A stretch of 64,000 bases of DNA from Kordiimonadaceae bacterium. Lineage in GTDB: Bacteria; Pseudomonadota; Alphaproteobacteria; Sphingomonadales; Kordiimonadaceae. The translations under genes were made by a program, and so were the position numbers. Within the stretch, counting starts at the first letter, position 1. Each line of letters opens with the position of its first letter. The stretch spans positions 682,001-746,000 of the forward strand of contig JAEPQB010000001.1 of NCBI GenBank assembly GCA_017640725.1. Reading direction: 5' to 3'. Below the pieces are notes generated by a model that had not been told where the DNA came from, did not search any database, and saw only the letters and a list, made by a program, of their open reading frames with translations. Positions 17,334 to 26,302 of this stretch are shown piece by piece.

Positions 17334-17798
17334 ATGGTGGCAGAAATTGCGATTGGTATGGTCATGAATTTGGCGGCAGAGGCCGCACCCAAACCTATCC
17401 CATTAATCGCGCGCGAGGCACCATGCGCCTTGCGCGGCATCGCAGCCACCTGCAGCAGCAGTTGGTCCCAAGGGTTGCATGCCTCCCATTTTGAACAGCG
17501 ATACCGCATCAGCCACCCTGAAACAGGTGCGCGCTTTTTTGAAGGTGTTGGCACCTACAGAATTGCGCCGGATGGTGAAGTCGACGGCGTATGGGCGGAC
17601 AGCAATGGCAACATTCACCCGCTTGATGGCACGTGGGATGGCACGAACCTCCGCATCAATTGGGGAACACCCAAAACCGAACAAGGCCGGTCCGACTATC
17701 AGTTTTTGGAAAATGGCAGCCTTTCAGTGCAGGACCGCGTGCTGGACAAAAGTGGGGATTGGCGTCTGTTCATGCAGGTCACCTATCCCGCACAATAA
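17334..17798 (+). CDS. Hypothetical protein
   Basis: A 154-residue protein I do not recognise. GGGAGG lies seven bases before the ATG, which supports translation. The C-terminal 100 residues are rich in Gly, Trp and Asp with short strand-like segments (GTYRIAPDGEVDGVW, LDGTWDGTNLRINWG), as in a small beta-barrel. The N-terminal 50 residues look hydrophobic and low in structure, perhaps a poor export signal. It follows the P460 terminator and converges on the next gene. Confidence 0.55.
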   Translation: MVAEIAIGMVMNLAAEAAPKPIPLIAREAPCALRGIAATCSSSWSQGLHASHFEQRYRISHPETGARFFEGVGTYRIAPDGEVDGVWADSNGNIHPLDGTWDGTNLRINWGTPKTEQGRSDYQFLENGSLSVQDRVLDKSGDWRLFMQVTYPAQ

Positions 17799-17805
17799 AT
17801 GAGGA

Positions 17806-18189
17806 TTACCCCCTCAGCTTGCCCTCACCTGTGTAGTCCGTTGCCGGCCAGTGGACCCGGCGCCAGGGGTTCTCGATAGCCGGCCCAACGTGGGTTTCCG
17901 ACCCATAGCCCCCGATGGAGACCACGCTTGTTTTTTTGTGCGTCTTAAAGTGGAACTCATGCATGATGGTGCCGACATATTCATCGGTGGCTGGGCCAGG
18001 GGTCCATACCTGGCTCGTGTGATCCAGAACCTGCACATCCCTGATGCCTAATACCCAGCGGTCATCGATTACGCTGAATCCGACCACAAACCCGCGAGTG
18101 ACGGTACTGCCCTGCTGATGCAAAAACGGGCGGTCGGATAAATCTAACTCAGCCATCTCCTTTGGGGAAAGTGTTCGTTCCTTGGCCAT
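17806..18189 (-). CDS. Hypothetical protein
   Basis: A 127-residue soluble protein without recognised domains, predicted to be mostly beta (STVTRGFVVGFSVIDDRWVLGI region). I chose the ATG at 18189 because AGGTG precedes it by six bases; GTG or ATG codons up to three codons earlier are possible. It lies alone and converges with the preceding small gene seven bases away. Confidence 0.6.
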   Translation of the reverse strand: MAKERTLSPKEMAELDLSDRPFLHQQGSTVTRGFVVGFSVIDDRWVLGIRDVQVLDHTSQVWTPGPATDEYVGTIMHEFHFKTHKKTSVVSIGGYGSETHVGPAIENPWRRVHWPATDYTGEGKLRG

Positions 18190-18316
18190 GGGCATCACCT
18201 GTTCCGTTTACACACGAACACCGTAGCTTCGACCAGGCACCAAGGCCAGGGCATTGCAAATGTAAGGGTTTTGCGACACACTTATTGGTGTCTAGTACAA
18301 CTAGCTGAGGTCCATC

Positions 18317-18856
18317 GTGGGGAAAATGCCGATCATGCCTGGTCGCTTATTTATAAGGGCTTTCACAGCACTGATGGGATTTTGCCTACTCGGTGCATGC
18401 GCCGTGATAGGCGAGCCTGGTTGCTCACCAGACCGCTCGGTGCCTGCGCGCATTGCTTCTGCGCAAAAAGCAAGCTGTGATGGTACTCGAAGCGCCAGTG
18501 TAACAGTGGGCGACTATTATGTTGCGGAAGCTGAGCGCACCGGGGACAACCGGTTGTATAAAAAGGCGGCGCGTTTTTATAAGCGAGCTGCCGAGACACG
18601 CAGCGGACTAACCTTCATCTATGTGCCTGGCGCGGGCAAGGTCGCTGGATACACCATGCCGGTGACCACAGGCCCAACCACCTATGGCTTGCCGGAAGCG
18701 CAGGCGAAACTGGCGGATCTCTATTATCGCGGGCTGGGCGTAAAACAGGATAAAGAGAAAGCTTGTCGCATAATGAGCGCATCCCTTCACCACGTCGCGC
18801 ATGTGTACAACCTACATTTTGAATGCCCTCAAGAGCCTGATAGCCAAGCTGGCTAA
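18317..18856 (+). CDS. Small lipoprotein with SEL1-like segment
   Basis: A protein of up to 179 residues with a lipobox LLGAC near residue 28, so it is probably a membrane-anchored lipoprotein. Later parts resemble SEL1/TPR-type helical repeats: an AARFYKRAAETRS helix near 84-96 and AQAKLADLYYRGLGVKQDKEKA near 128-149, the second being the typical SEL1 pattern. The GTG at 18317 has GAGG before it; ATG codons at 18326 and 18335 are alternatives. Function unknown. Confidence 0.65.
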   Translation: MGKMPIMPGRLFIRAFTALMGFCLLGACAVIGEPGCSPDRSVPARIASAQKASCDGTRSASVTVGDYYVAEAERTGDNRLYKKAARFYKRAAETRSGLTFIYVPGAGKVAGYTMPVTTGPTTYGLPEAQAKLADLYYRGLGVKQDKEKACRIMSASLHHVAHVYNLHFECPQEPDSQAG

Positions 18857-19043
18857 GTATAGGCCGTTCAATCCGATTCGGGCGGGATCAAAATGCATCA
18901 AATTTGATGAAAATTTGAAAGCTATTGTCGGTATTGGCTGAATTTGACCGGTCTTTTTAGATGCTCAAAAATCACTTATTGTAACCCCTACTAATCAGGC
19001 AAATTGGTGTTCAATCAGTCAAGAGTGGGGTCGAGACAAACCA

Positions 19044-19346
19044 ATGGCTTCTGAGTATGACGTAAAATATGTGGTGCGAGACCGCAGCCGCCCAAAGTTC
19101 AACAGCATTACCCACATCGGCGGCGAACTTTCAAGTGGGAACAGTTGGCAGATATCCGTGAAAGAAGCGATCGAGGGCATTCGCTCAGGGCGGTTTACTT
19201 TCACAATTACGCGCCAGATTGACCGGCCGGAAAAGCTGATGGTGCTTGACCATCCGCTGTATGGCCCTCTTCTCAAGTCAAACCATGATCGGCGCGACCC
19301 GGAGTCGCTGATGAGTTTGCCTGAGAAGAGTTCCAGTTTGTTCTAA
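19044..19346 (+). CDS. DUF3892-like protein
   Basis: A 100-residue protein whose first 65 residues follow the DUF3892 pattern (ITHIGGELSSGNSWQISVKEAIEGI, then a short beta strand FTFTITRQ). Role unknown. It ends five bases before the convergent serine hydrolase stop. Confidence 0.6.
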   Translation: MASEYDVKYVVRDRSRPKFNSITHIGGELSSGNSWQISVKEAIEGIRSGRFTFTITRQIDRPEKLMVLDHPLYGPLLKSNHDRRDPESLMSLPEKSSSLF

Positions 19347-19351
19347 GCCGC

Positions 19352-20908
19352 TTAGCGCGATCCTTCTGAAGCCGGCACACGCTGGTAAAAGGACTGCGCG
19401 CCCGTCAGTTCCAGCGTCATGCTGGATGTGCTGGCATCCACACCCCGGTGAAACACAAGCTCGGCCACACCGATACGCTGGTCAAAGCCGGTCATCACAA
19501 ACCTGTTGGGCGCTGAAGGGGTCAACTCAAGGCGGTTTTCACTGCCCTCAATACCCGCATAAAGCTTGCCTTCATCATAAGAGACATTCAGCGCCCGGTC
19601 ATAGATCCAGCCGATCATGTTTTCCCGGTGCGCCAATGGATAGTTGCCTGACGGTTCATACTTGCCAGCATAGCTCGCCAGCATGGCGTCCGGTGAGGGC
19701 ACGGGCGCCAGACTCACTGGCTGATTGAGGTTCCAGCCATAAACGTCAGCAGCCGCGTTACGGATTTCCAGGAACAGGTCATCCCCGTTGGTACCGTTCG
19801 TGAGCACAACCAGCCCGTTGCCGGTCACCAAGTGCCCTTCAATCCAGGCACGGTAGCTATTGTTGGCACCGCCGTGGTGGAACATGCGGGTCATGCCACT
19901 GCCCTCAAGTCGCGGGCCCATGCCATGTTCGCTTGGGCTGACTTTGGTCATCATGTCAGCCGTGTCCGCTTGCGGCAAATACCCGCCCACTGTGCGATAG
20001 CTTTCAATAAGCGCCGCCACCATGGCACCCAACTCATTAGCGCTGGTCCACAGGCCGGAGGCGGCCATTTCCGGCATCGCTTCATAGCCGCGTGGCAAAG
20101 CAACCGGTTCGCCGCTGCGGTTATGGGCCTTGGCGACGTTCGTAAAACTGGTGGGTAATGGGTTTGCAAAACTGCTGCGATCCATACCCAGCGGCGCAAA
20201 CAACAGTTCGTCAGCAAGTGTGGGGAAGTCTTTTCCCGCGACATCAGTGGCCACCAACTGCGCCACCGTATAGCCACCACCTGAGTAGCGGTACCGAGAA
20301 CCCGGCGCATCGACAAAACGCACGGCACCATGCGTTGCTGGCGAGGTGCCATTCAGGGTGTCATAAACCGTTGGCAGCTCTGCCCCCGGCAGAAAGTCAC
20401 CAAAGCCGTGAACATTAAACCCGGCTGTGTGCGACAGGATCATGCGCAGGGTGATCGGCGTATCGCTCGCGGGCAATTCCCAGCTTTTTAGATAGTCACG
20501 GATGTCTGTGTCCATATCGATGAGGCCCTGCGCCTGCATCTTCATAAGCATGGTTGCGGTGGCAACCTTGCTGACAGAGCCAACCGAGAAAAGTGTGTCA
20601 GCATTCACAGGCTCATTGCCGCCGGCCTGCAGCACGCCAAAGCCGCCGGAGTGCAATATTTTGCCGTCTTCAAGCACAGCGATCGCGACACCGGCTACGC
20701 CAAAACGCGCCATACGGTCGGCAAGAGTGTAGCGTGGTGGTTCGGTGCCGACGCTCACACGAGGGCGGAGGTTTTCCGCCAGCTGGTCCAGTGAAGGTTG
20801 GTCGTCAGCGCTAGAGGCCGAACCAAGCTGAGCTGCGACAAACAGCGTAAAGCCTGAGAAGAGAGAGCGAGCGGCAGTGCCCGCGATTGAACGTGATTTT
20901 GTCATCAT
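19352..20908 (-). CDS. Class C beta-lactamase-type serine hydrolase
   Basis: A 518-residue exported hydrolase with a signal peptide to about residue 32. The S111-V-S-K114 motif, Y208-S-G and a HHGG motif near residue 345 give the catalytic set of the class C/esterase EstB/D-aminopeptidase group. A C-terminal lipocalin-like domain follows (about 405-518). It is probably periplasmic or anchored. It lies 120 bases downstream of the BlaI/M56 pair on the same strand, so it may be the gene they regulate. Whether it acts on beta-lactams, peptides or esters is not readable. Confidence 0.8.
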   Translation of the reverse strand: MMTKSRSIAGTAARSLFSGFTLFVAAQLGSASSADDQPSLDQLAENLRPRVSVGTEPPRYTLADRMARFGVAGVAIAVLEDGKILHSGGFGVLQAGGNEPVNADTLFSVGSVSKVATATMLMKMQAQGLIDMDTDIRDYLKSWELPASDTPITLRMILSHTAGFNVHGFGDFLPGAELPTVYDTLNGTSPATHGAVRFVDAPGSRYRYSGGGYTVAQLVATDVAGKDFPTLADELLFAPLGMDRSSFANPLPTSFTNVAKAHNRSGEPVALPRGYEAMPEMAASGLWTSANELGAMVAALIESYRTVGGYLPQADTADMMTKVSPSEHGMGPRLEGSGMTRMFHHGGANNSYRAWIEGHLVTGNGLVVLTNGTNGDDLFLEIRNAAADVYGWNLNQPVSLAPVPSPDAMLASYAGKYEPSGNYPLAHRENMIGWIYDRALNVSYDEGKLYAGIEGSENRLELTPSAPNRFVMTGFDQRIGVAELVFHRGVDASTSSMTLELTGAQSFYQRVPASEGSR

Positions 20909-21028
20909 TTTTCGCTTGTCGTTGTTGATTTGTATTCAGCCACAGCGTCGCCTTGCGTCAACGCAAGCGCGACGAACCGGTGGCATCATAGGGATGAAAG
21001 GGAGGGGCGCATCATGCGCCCCAGGGGA

Positions 21029-22702
21029 TTAGTCTTCGCGAGTGGGTGCTGGTGTGGCCCCGGCGTTCCGGAGAAGCTCGGCCATTTCTGAATTTCCTTT
21101 CAGGCGAGCTTGACCCATCGGCGAGCGATACTGCGCACGCCCACGACCATTGCCTGTTTCCACCCGCAGGTTCACATCTGCGCCGTTTTCAATCAGATAC
21201 GCGGCAACATCGAGTTGGTTTTGACGCGCGGCACCAATAAGCGGTGTTTCGTCGCCAAGCACAAACCCGTCCACGTCTGCACCGGAGTCAACAAGCAGTT
21301 TTACAAGATCGAGGCTGCCATGACGCGCCGCCATAATCAGTGGATTGCCATCACCGGGCGCGGCTTTGTTCACATCTGCACCGGCTTCAATGAGGAACTT
21401 GGCAGCCTCCAGGTTGTCACGGCGGGCCGCAATCACGAGCGCTGTACCATCACCAGGAACATAACCATCCACATCCGCGCCTTTTGAAAGCAACAGCTCC
21501 ATCATCGCCCGGTTGTCACGCGCAACCGCCACCATCAGGGCCGTACCATCACCGCGAAGCTTATAGTTTACGTTTGCGCCACCATCAATCAGGGCCCGTG
21601 CGTGGTTGTAGCGGCGATCAAGCATAGCGTTCACCAGAGCTGCACCTTGTGCGTCATCAAGGCTGTATCCATCGTCCTCGCGCTCGCCGCGCCAGCCGCG
21701 ACCAAAGCTGCTGTCTTCGCGGTCCTCCTGTTGCGCTTCATTCTCCACGTACACAACGTGGCTAGATAGCGTGGCCCAGGCAATCGAGCTTGAAAAAGCC
21801 GAGAGTGCAACAAGCGAGATGGCACCCAGCATGCGACGACCACGCGGCGTCGCCGAGTTTGAGAGGCGCGCCACGCGTTCTTTCAAAGGATGACCTGCAC
21901 GGCCAAGTGCGCAGCCAAGTGGTGACGTTTGTGTCATCAGCTGCGACTTCAACAGCGTTTCTGCATAGAGCCTGCGATGCTGACCGTGCGCTTGCATGAC
22001 GCGCTCATCACACGCCAGTTCCTGGTCAGCGCGAAACCATTGGTGACCAACATAGGCAACCGGATTGAACCAAAAGAGGCTGCGGATCATCAGGGCAAGC
22101 AGGTTGGTTGGCACGTCGCCAGACGTCAAATGCGCGCGCTCATGCGCAAGAATAAGCCTGCGTTCAAGCTTGGAGAACTGCTTCACAAAATTCTTTGGAA
22201 CGATGATGTAGGGCTTCACAAGGCCAATGATGGAAGGCGCCACGTCACTGCTGCTGGCGCGCTGGATACGGGGGCGGCCACCGGAAAGGCGATTGCGATG
22301 CACAAAATGCCAGTGCGCCCCCAACTGCAATGCAAATGCGGCAACAGCGCCGATGCCCCAAACCGCGAGCAACCAAGGTGCTACGTCAGATAAAGACAGG
22401 GATGCGTCAGTAGTTTGTGCAACGGCTGCTGATGGCGAAGTAGGCGCTACAGCATTCATACTGGCCGCAGCGGGAACTTCAAATTGTTGGGCAATTGCAC
22501 TCTCACGATCTACCGAAACAGTCTGAATGCCAGTCGGCAGCATACTGGCGATCACCGCCATTGGAACGATCAGCCAAAAGGTGTAGGCAACGCGCGCGCC
22601 AAAAAGCTGGCGCAGTTTGCCACGCATCACGGCAACCGCAAAAATAGCAACTGTCGCTGCCAACGTCGCGTTCATAAGAAGGGTGAAACTATCTGCTGTC
22701 AT
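21029..22702 (-). CDS. M56 (BlaR1-like) metallopeptidase fused to ankyrin repeats
   Basis: A 557-residue membrane peptidase. It has N-terminal helices near 8-26 and 37-55, a helix near 108-128 and a zinc site H187-E-R-A-H191 with the downstream ELACDE segment (Glu228) typical of M56. A helix follows near 276-292. The C-terminal part (about 355-550) has about six ankyrin repeats with 33-residue spacing (GTALMVAVARDN and similar). BlaR1 would have a penicillin-binding domain instead. It overlaps the blaI-like gene by 14 bases and probably cleaves that repressor upon a signal sensed by the ankyrin part. Confidence 0.85.
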   Translation of the reverse strand: MTADSFTLLMNATLAATVAIFAVAVMRGKLRQLFGARVAYTFWLIVPMAVIASMLPTGIQTVSVDRESAIAQQFEVPAAASMNAVAPTSPSAAVAQTTDASLSLSDVAPWLLAVWGIGAVAAFALQLGAHWHFVHRNRLSGGRPRIQRASSSDVAPSIIGLVKPYIIVPKNFVKQFSKLERRLILAHERAHLTSGDVPTNLLALMIRSLFWFNPVAYVGHQWFRADQELACDERVMQAHGQHRRLYAETLLKSQLMTQTSPLGCALGRAGHPLKERVARLSNSATPRGRRMLGAISLVALSAFSSSIAWATLSSHVVYVENEAQQEDREDSSFGRGWRGEREDDGYSLDDAQGAALVNAMLDRRYNHARALIDGGANVNYKLRGDGTALMVAVARDNRAMMELLLSKGADVDGYVPGDGTALVIAARRDNLEAAKFLIEAGADVNKAAPGDGNPLIMAARHGSLDLVKLLVDSGADVDGFVLGDETPLIGAARQNQLDVAAYLIENGADVNLRVETGNGRGRAQYRSPMGQARLKGNSEMAELLRNAGATPAPTRED

Positions 22703-23075
22703 TGTCTAACTCCGCAATTATTTTTTTTAGGTCGGATATGTCGTTGGCATCGAGTTTTTGATGCTTCGAAAAATGCGTTATCAGCTCGGACACTCGGCCA
22801 TCAAACAAGCGGTCCACCAAATTCTGGCCCTCGCCACTGATATAATCAGCCTGGCTGAGTTCAGGGCTATAAAGATAGCGCCTGCCATCTTTAGCTGCCG
22901 AAATCGCCTCTTTGGACAAAAGCCGATTAAGCAGTGTTTTCACAGTTGCCGTGCTCCACTCCTCAGCCGATGCGACCTTGGCGTGGATGTCTTCAGCGGT
23001 TAAGGGATGGTCATGCCACAGCACTTCCATAACCTTGCTTTCCGCGATGCTTATTTGTTTTTTCGAATCAGTCAT
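22689..23075 (-). CDS. BlaI/MecI family transcriptional repressor
   Basis: A 128-residue repressor with the BlaI winged helix (ISIAESKVMEVLWHDHPLTAEDI, then TVKTLLNRLL) and a C-terminal dimerisation helix region. The start at 23075 gives the normal BlaI N-terminus; the frame is open to an ATG at 23093 that lies within an operator. Two TACA-N2-TGTA operators just upstream indicate autorepression. It is cotranscribed with the overlapping M56 gene. Confidence 0.9.
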   Translation of the reverse strand: MTDSKKQISIAESKVMEVLWHDHPLTAEDIHAKVASAEEWSTATVKTLLNRLLSKEAISAAKDGRRYLYSPELSQADYISGEGQNLVDRLFDGRVSELITHFSKHQKLDANDISDLKKIIAELDNDSR

Positions 23076-23086
23076 GACGCATTGTT

Positions 23087-23096
23087 TACACATGTA
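23087..23096. promoter_or_regulatory. BlaI/MecI-type operator 1
   Basis: TACACATGTA fits the known TACA-N2-TGTA BlaI/MecI half-site arrangement. It lies in a 20-base block repeated almost exactly 33 bases away, next to the repressor start codon. Confidence 0.8.
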
Positions 23097-23119
23097 ATCG
23101 TTATTATCAAGTGATTGTT

Positions 23120-23129
23120 TACATATGTA
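23120..23129. promoter_or_regulatory. BlaI/MecI-type operator 2
   Basis: TACATATGTA is the second TACA-N2-TGTA site. Its centre is 33 bases from that of operator 1, about three helical turns, so two repressor dimers could bind on the same face of the DNA. Confidence 0.8.
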
Positions 23130-23163
23130 ATCGAAAAGTGCGTTTCAACCCGCTAAACAAAAG

Positions 23164-23197
23164 AAAAACCCCCGAGGCATCGGCCTCAGGGGTTTTA
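23164..23197 (-). terminator. Terminator of rpsU
   Basis: Arms of CCCC-GAGGC type and GCCTC-GGGG with flanking A and T runs form a strong hairpin just after the rpsU stop, read on the minus strand. Confidence 0.85.
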
Positions 23198-23229
23198 AAT
23201 TCGTTGTGGTTGGTTCTAGCTAGAAGTGT

Positions 23230-23442
23230 TTACTTCGACACCAGACCATCACGCTCAAGGCGCTTACGCTCCAGTTTGCGTGCACGGCGAACAGCTGCTG
23301 CTTGCTCACGAGCCTTCTTTTCAGATGGCTTTTCGTAGAAGCGACGCATCTTCATCTCGCGGTATACGCCTTCACGCTGAAGTTTTTTCTTCAGTGCACG
23401 AAGCGCTTGATCCACATTGTTATCCCGAACGGAAACCTCCAT
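23230..23442 (-). CDS. rpsU: 30S ribosomal protein S21
   Basis: A 70-residue basic protein with the S21 core [22 protein letters not shown] and the basic C-terminal helix [20 protein letters not shown]. It binds the 30S platform and helps initiation. The start at 23442 has AAGGAGTGAG before it; the 14 codons in frame upstream do not resemble S21. A single gene with its own terminator. Confidence 0.95.
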   Translation of the reverse strand: MEVSVRDNNVDQALRALKKKLQREGVYREMKMRRFYEKPSEKKAREQAAAVRRARKLERKRLERDGLVSK

Positions 23443-23707
23443 GGGTTTCTCACTCCTTTCATAGCCAAATTTTGTGGGCGACAAGCCGGGTGCGCACCCA
23501 CGGGCTCGGGGGATATAGCAAAGGCATGTCAGTCACACAAGTCAAAACGACAAAAAAGCTTGGTCCAGCAAGCGTTAGCGCGCCAGATCAGCTCAATATT
23601 GCGGTTCTTATAGCATATTTGCGCCCGTTCAGCAAAATGCGGCAACTTGTCGGTCGCGGGGCGCCAGCATCCATGCTAAAAGGCACGCAATACTGGAGTT
23701 GACCACC

Positions 23708-24376
23708 ATGAACGCGCAAAAAACATCAGATATGACACCCGAAGAGCTGCGGTTGCCGCTTTTGGTGGCGATGGATGCGCATGTGCCGTTTGATGGCTGG
23801 AGCGACAAGGCGCTGGCGCACGCCGCCGCAGACATTGGCATCACAGAACCCATGGCAGAACTGGCGTTTCCGGGCGGTGCTTTAGAGGCGCTGCAAATGC
23901 ACCTTGACGGCGAAGACCTCGCACTTGCGGAAAAGCTGGCGACACTCGACATGCCTTCCATGAAAATCCGCGACCGCATCACGGTTGCCATCCGCACACG
24001 CATTGAGATGAACGCCCACCGCCGAGAAGCTGTGCGTCGCGGGCTCACCAAGCTCGCGCTCCCGCAACATGTGGCCATGGGCACCAAGGCTTTGTGGAAT
24101 ACGGCTGACATCATGTGGAAGGCGGCGGGTGATACGTCCACCGACCACAATTGGTATACCAAGCGCGCGACACTCAGCGCGGTTTTGAGTGCGGTATTAT
24201 TATTCTGGCTGAATGACGAGTCTGACGACTTCCAAGACACCTGGGCCTTTCTGGACCGGCGCATTGAAGATGTGATGAAGATCGAAACCGCCAAGTTTAA
24301 AATGCGCGGCGTCAGCGCGAACCTGCCATCGCTGTCGCGCTTCCTCGGTCGCTTGCGCTATCCGGATCAAGGATGA
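23708..24376 (+). CDS. COQ9 family ubiquinone biosynthesis protein
   Basis: A 222-residue COQ9-like protein with a TetR-like helical fold and the COQ9 segment DIMWKAAGDTSTDHNWYTKRATLSAV represented around residues 140-165. In mitochondria and alphaproteobacteria COQ9 binds lipid and supports the COQ7 hydroxylation step of ubiquinone synthesis. The ATG at 23708 is preferred over a TTG nine bases earlier. Its stop overlaps the xerC start by four bases (ATGA). Confidence 0.85.
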   Translation: MNAQKTSDMTPEELRLPLLVAMDAHVPFDGWSDKALAHAAADIGITEPMAELAFPGGALEALQMHLDGEDLALAEKLATLDMPSMKIRDRITVAIRTRIEMNAHRREAVRRGLTKLALPQHVAMGTKALWNTADIMWKAAGDTSTDHNWYTKRATLSAVLSAVLLFWLNDESDDFQDTWAFLDRRIEDVMKIETAKFKMRGVSANLPSLSRFLGRLRYPDQG

Positions 24377-25326
24377 AGGCGGCGACTTTCGAAGAACTTT
24401 GCGGCCTGCCGCTTGTGGGCGAAAGCACTATCAAGTCCCTGACCGGTTGGCGGCGTTACATGGAAACGGAACGCCGGGTTTCTGACTTGACGCTCGATGC
24501 CTATGGGCGCGATGTTGGCAGCTTCATTGCCTTTCTGTCTGATTATCGCGGTGAAGTGATTGAAACCCGCCTGCTCGCCTCCCTTTCCATCAGGGATTTT
24601 CGTGCCTTTTTGGCTGCGCGCAGGGCCGATGGCCTTTCGTCACAGTCGGCGGCGCGGCTGCTGTCGTCGATCCGCAATTTCTATCGCTATCTGGCGCGCG
24701 TGGAAGGCATTGAAAACGATGCAATCAATGCCGTTCAGTCGCCCAAAATACCACACAGGGTGCCCAGGCCTCTCACCGAAGAAAGCGCCAAGGCGGTCAT
24801 TGAAACACTGCCCGATTTTGCAAGCGACGACTGGACAGCTGCGCGCGACGTGGCGGTGGTCACCCTCTTGTATGGCTGCGGCCTGCGCATCAGCGAAGCG
24901 CTGGGCATGAACGGCCAAGACAAACCAAAAGGCGACACCATGCGTGTGGTGGGCAAACGCGGTAAGGAACGCATCGTACCGGTGTTGCCACTGGTGCATG
25001 ATGCTCTCGACGCCTACATCAAGCAATGCCCTCACGCACTATCCAACGAGGCCCCCCTGTTCGTCGGCGTGCGCGGCGGCCGGTTAAACCCGCGTGCCAT
25101 CCAGGGCGCCATGCAGAAAATCCGCGCCGTGCTTGGTTTGCCCGATACGGCAACACCCCACGCGCTTCGGCACAGTTTTGCAACGCACCTACTGTCCGCG
25201 GGCGGTGACCTGCGCACCATTCAGGAGCTATTGGGTCATACAGACTTGAAAGCCACTCAGGTTTATACAGAAGTGGATAGCGCGCGTCTGAAGGATGTGT
25301 ATGATCAAGCCTTCAAACGAAGGTGA
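24373..25326 (+). CDS. xerC: Tyrosine recombinase XerC
   Basis: A 317-residue site-specific recombinase. It has an N-terminal SAM-like domain (about 20-110) and a catalytic domain with Arg172 (CGLRISEAL), Lys195, His263-x-x-Arg266 (HALRHSF), His289 (LLGH) and the nucleophile Tyr298. This is the full XerC/D set for resolving chromosome dimers at dif. XerC rather than XerD is inferred from overall similarity and length. It overlaps coq9 by four bases and the next gene starts inside its 3' end. Confidence 0.85.
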   Translation: MKAATFEELCGLPLVGESTIKSLTGWRRYMETERRVSDLTLDAYGRDVGSFIAFLSDYRGEVIETRLLASLSIRDFRAFLAARRADGLSSQSAARLLSSIRNFYRYLARVEGIENDAINAVQSPKIPHRVPRPLTEESAKAVIETLPDFASDDWTAARDVAVVTLLYGCGLRISEALGMNGQDKPKGDTMRVVGKRGKERIVPVLPLVHDALDAYIKQCPHALSNEAPLFVGVRGGRLNPRAIQGAMQKIRAVLGLPDTATPHALRHSFATHLLSAGGDLRTIQELLGHTDLKATQVYTEVDSARLKDVYDQAFKRR

Positions 25327-25666
25327 TCCGTTGGTGCTAGACCCCAAAAACTTTCAGCAGATGGAGCGGTTTCGCGGCTGGTCGCTCACCGCACTTTATT
25401 TTGCCATTGCACTTTGGGGCATCGTTTTCTGCTTCGCCACATACCACTTTTGGCCGTTCCTGTTGGAGCAATCAGGCGGCAATAACTTTCAGGCTATTGC
25501 TCTGGCGATATTAAGTGTCGCAACCTTTCTGTTGTCGGCGCGCACCGGCCAGCGCTTTCTCGATGTCATGCGGGCAAAAGCGCCGCTTCCCCGTGTTGAT
25601 TTCTTGCCCTTCCTCGCGATAGCCGCAACCATCGTTGTGGCAGGGCGCGCTTTCGGGCCTGTTTAA
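25301..25666 (+). CDS. Small membrane protein of unknown function
   Basis: A 121-residue protein with three hydrophobic helices (around residues 25-45, 60-75 and 97-115). AAGGA lies seven bases before the ATG, within the end of xerC, so it is probably translationally coupled to it. No family recognised. Confidence 0.6.
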   Translation: MIKPSNEGDPLVLDPKNFQQMERFRGWSLTALYFAIALWGIVFCFATYHFWPFLLEQSGGNNFQAIALAILSVATFLLSARTGQRFLDVMRAKAPLPRVDFLPFLAIAATIVVAGRAFGPV

Positions 25667-25729
25667 GCCTTTTAGAAAAAAGTCCGAAAATGGCGAGTAA
25701 TGGGTGCGTGTTCCCGCTAAGATGCTCCC

Positions 25730-26302
25730 ATGAATATGACAGACCCCCATACCCGCCACCTTCTGTATGAAGCCTTGTTGAGACGCGATGAGCGCTATGA
25801 CGGCAAGCTGTTTTTTGCCGTCACCAGCACAGGCATTTATTGCAGACCGGTGTGCCCGGCCCCCAAGCCAAAACCCCAGAATGTTCTCTATTACGCCGAC
25901 GCACAAACGGCCGCGCTTGCCGGCTTTCGTGCCTGCAAACGCTGCAGACCTGAAAGCCGACCGGGCAGCCCCGCCTGGCAAGGCACCAAAGCAACGGTCA
26001 GCCGGGCACTCAGGTTACTTGCAGATCCTGAAGGGCCCGAAAGCCTGGAAGCCTTATCCGACAAGCTTGGTGTCACCGACCGGCACTTGAGGCGCCTTTT
26101 CCACGAGCATCTGGGCAAAAGCCCGATGGACATCAAGCAGGAAAACCGCCTGTCGCTGGCGACCACATTGCTCGCTGACCCTAACGCCGCAATCGCGGAT
26201 GTTGCGTTTGCCTCAGGGTTCCAGAGCCTTCGGCGGTTCAACGATGTTTTTAAGAAAGAGTATGGCGTGCCGCCATCGAAATGGAGACAGCAATGCAACT
26301 GA
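25730..26302 (+). CDS. AdaA-type methylphosphotriester sensor/activator
   Basis: A 190-residue protein matching the N-terminal half of Ada. Zinc cysteines are Cys38, Cys42, Cys69 and Cys72 (IYCRPVC, ACKRC); Cys38 is the expected methyl acceptor from DNA phosphotriesters. An AraC-type helix-turn-helix pair follows (about 100-188, SLEALSDKLGVTDRHLRRLF and DVAFASGFQSLRRFNDVF). Methylated AdaA activates the alkylation response. The methyltransferase is encoded separately, starting inside this gene's 3' end, instead of being fused. Confidence 0.85.
   Translation: MNMTDPHTRHLLYEALLRRDERYDGKLFFAVTSTGIYCRPVCPAPKPKPQNVLYYADAQTAALAGFRACKRCRPESRPGSPAWQGTKATVSRALRLLADPEGPESLEALSDKLGVTDRHLRRLFHEHLGKSPMDIKQENRLSLATTLLADPNAAIADVAFASGFQSLRRFNDVFKKEYGVPPSKWRQQCN

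Noticed and set aside
23226-23702. A plus-strand frame over rpsU and the gap before coq9
   Set aside because: Opposite rpsU for half its length and of unlikely composition in the rest; the gap itself shows no good start or domain.
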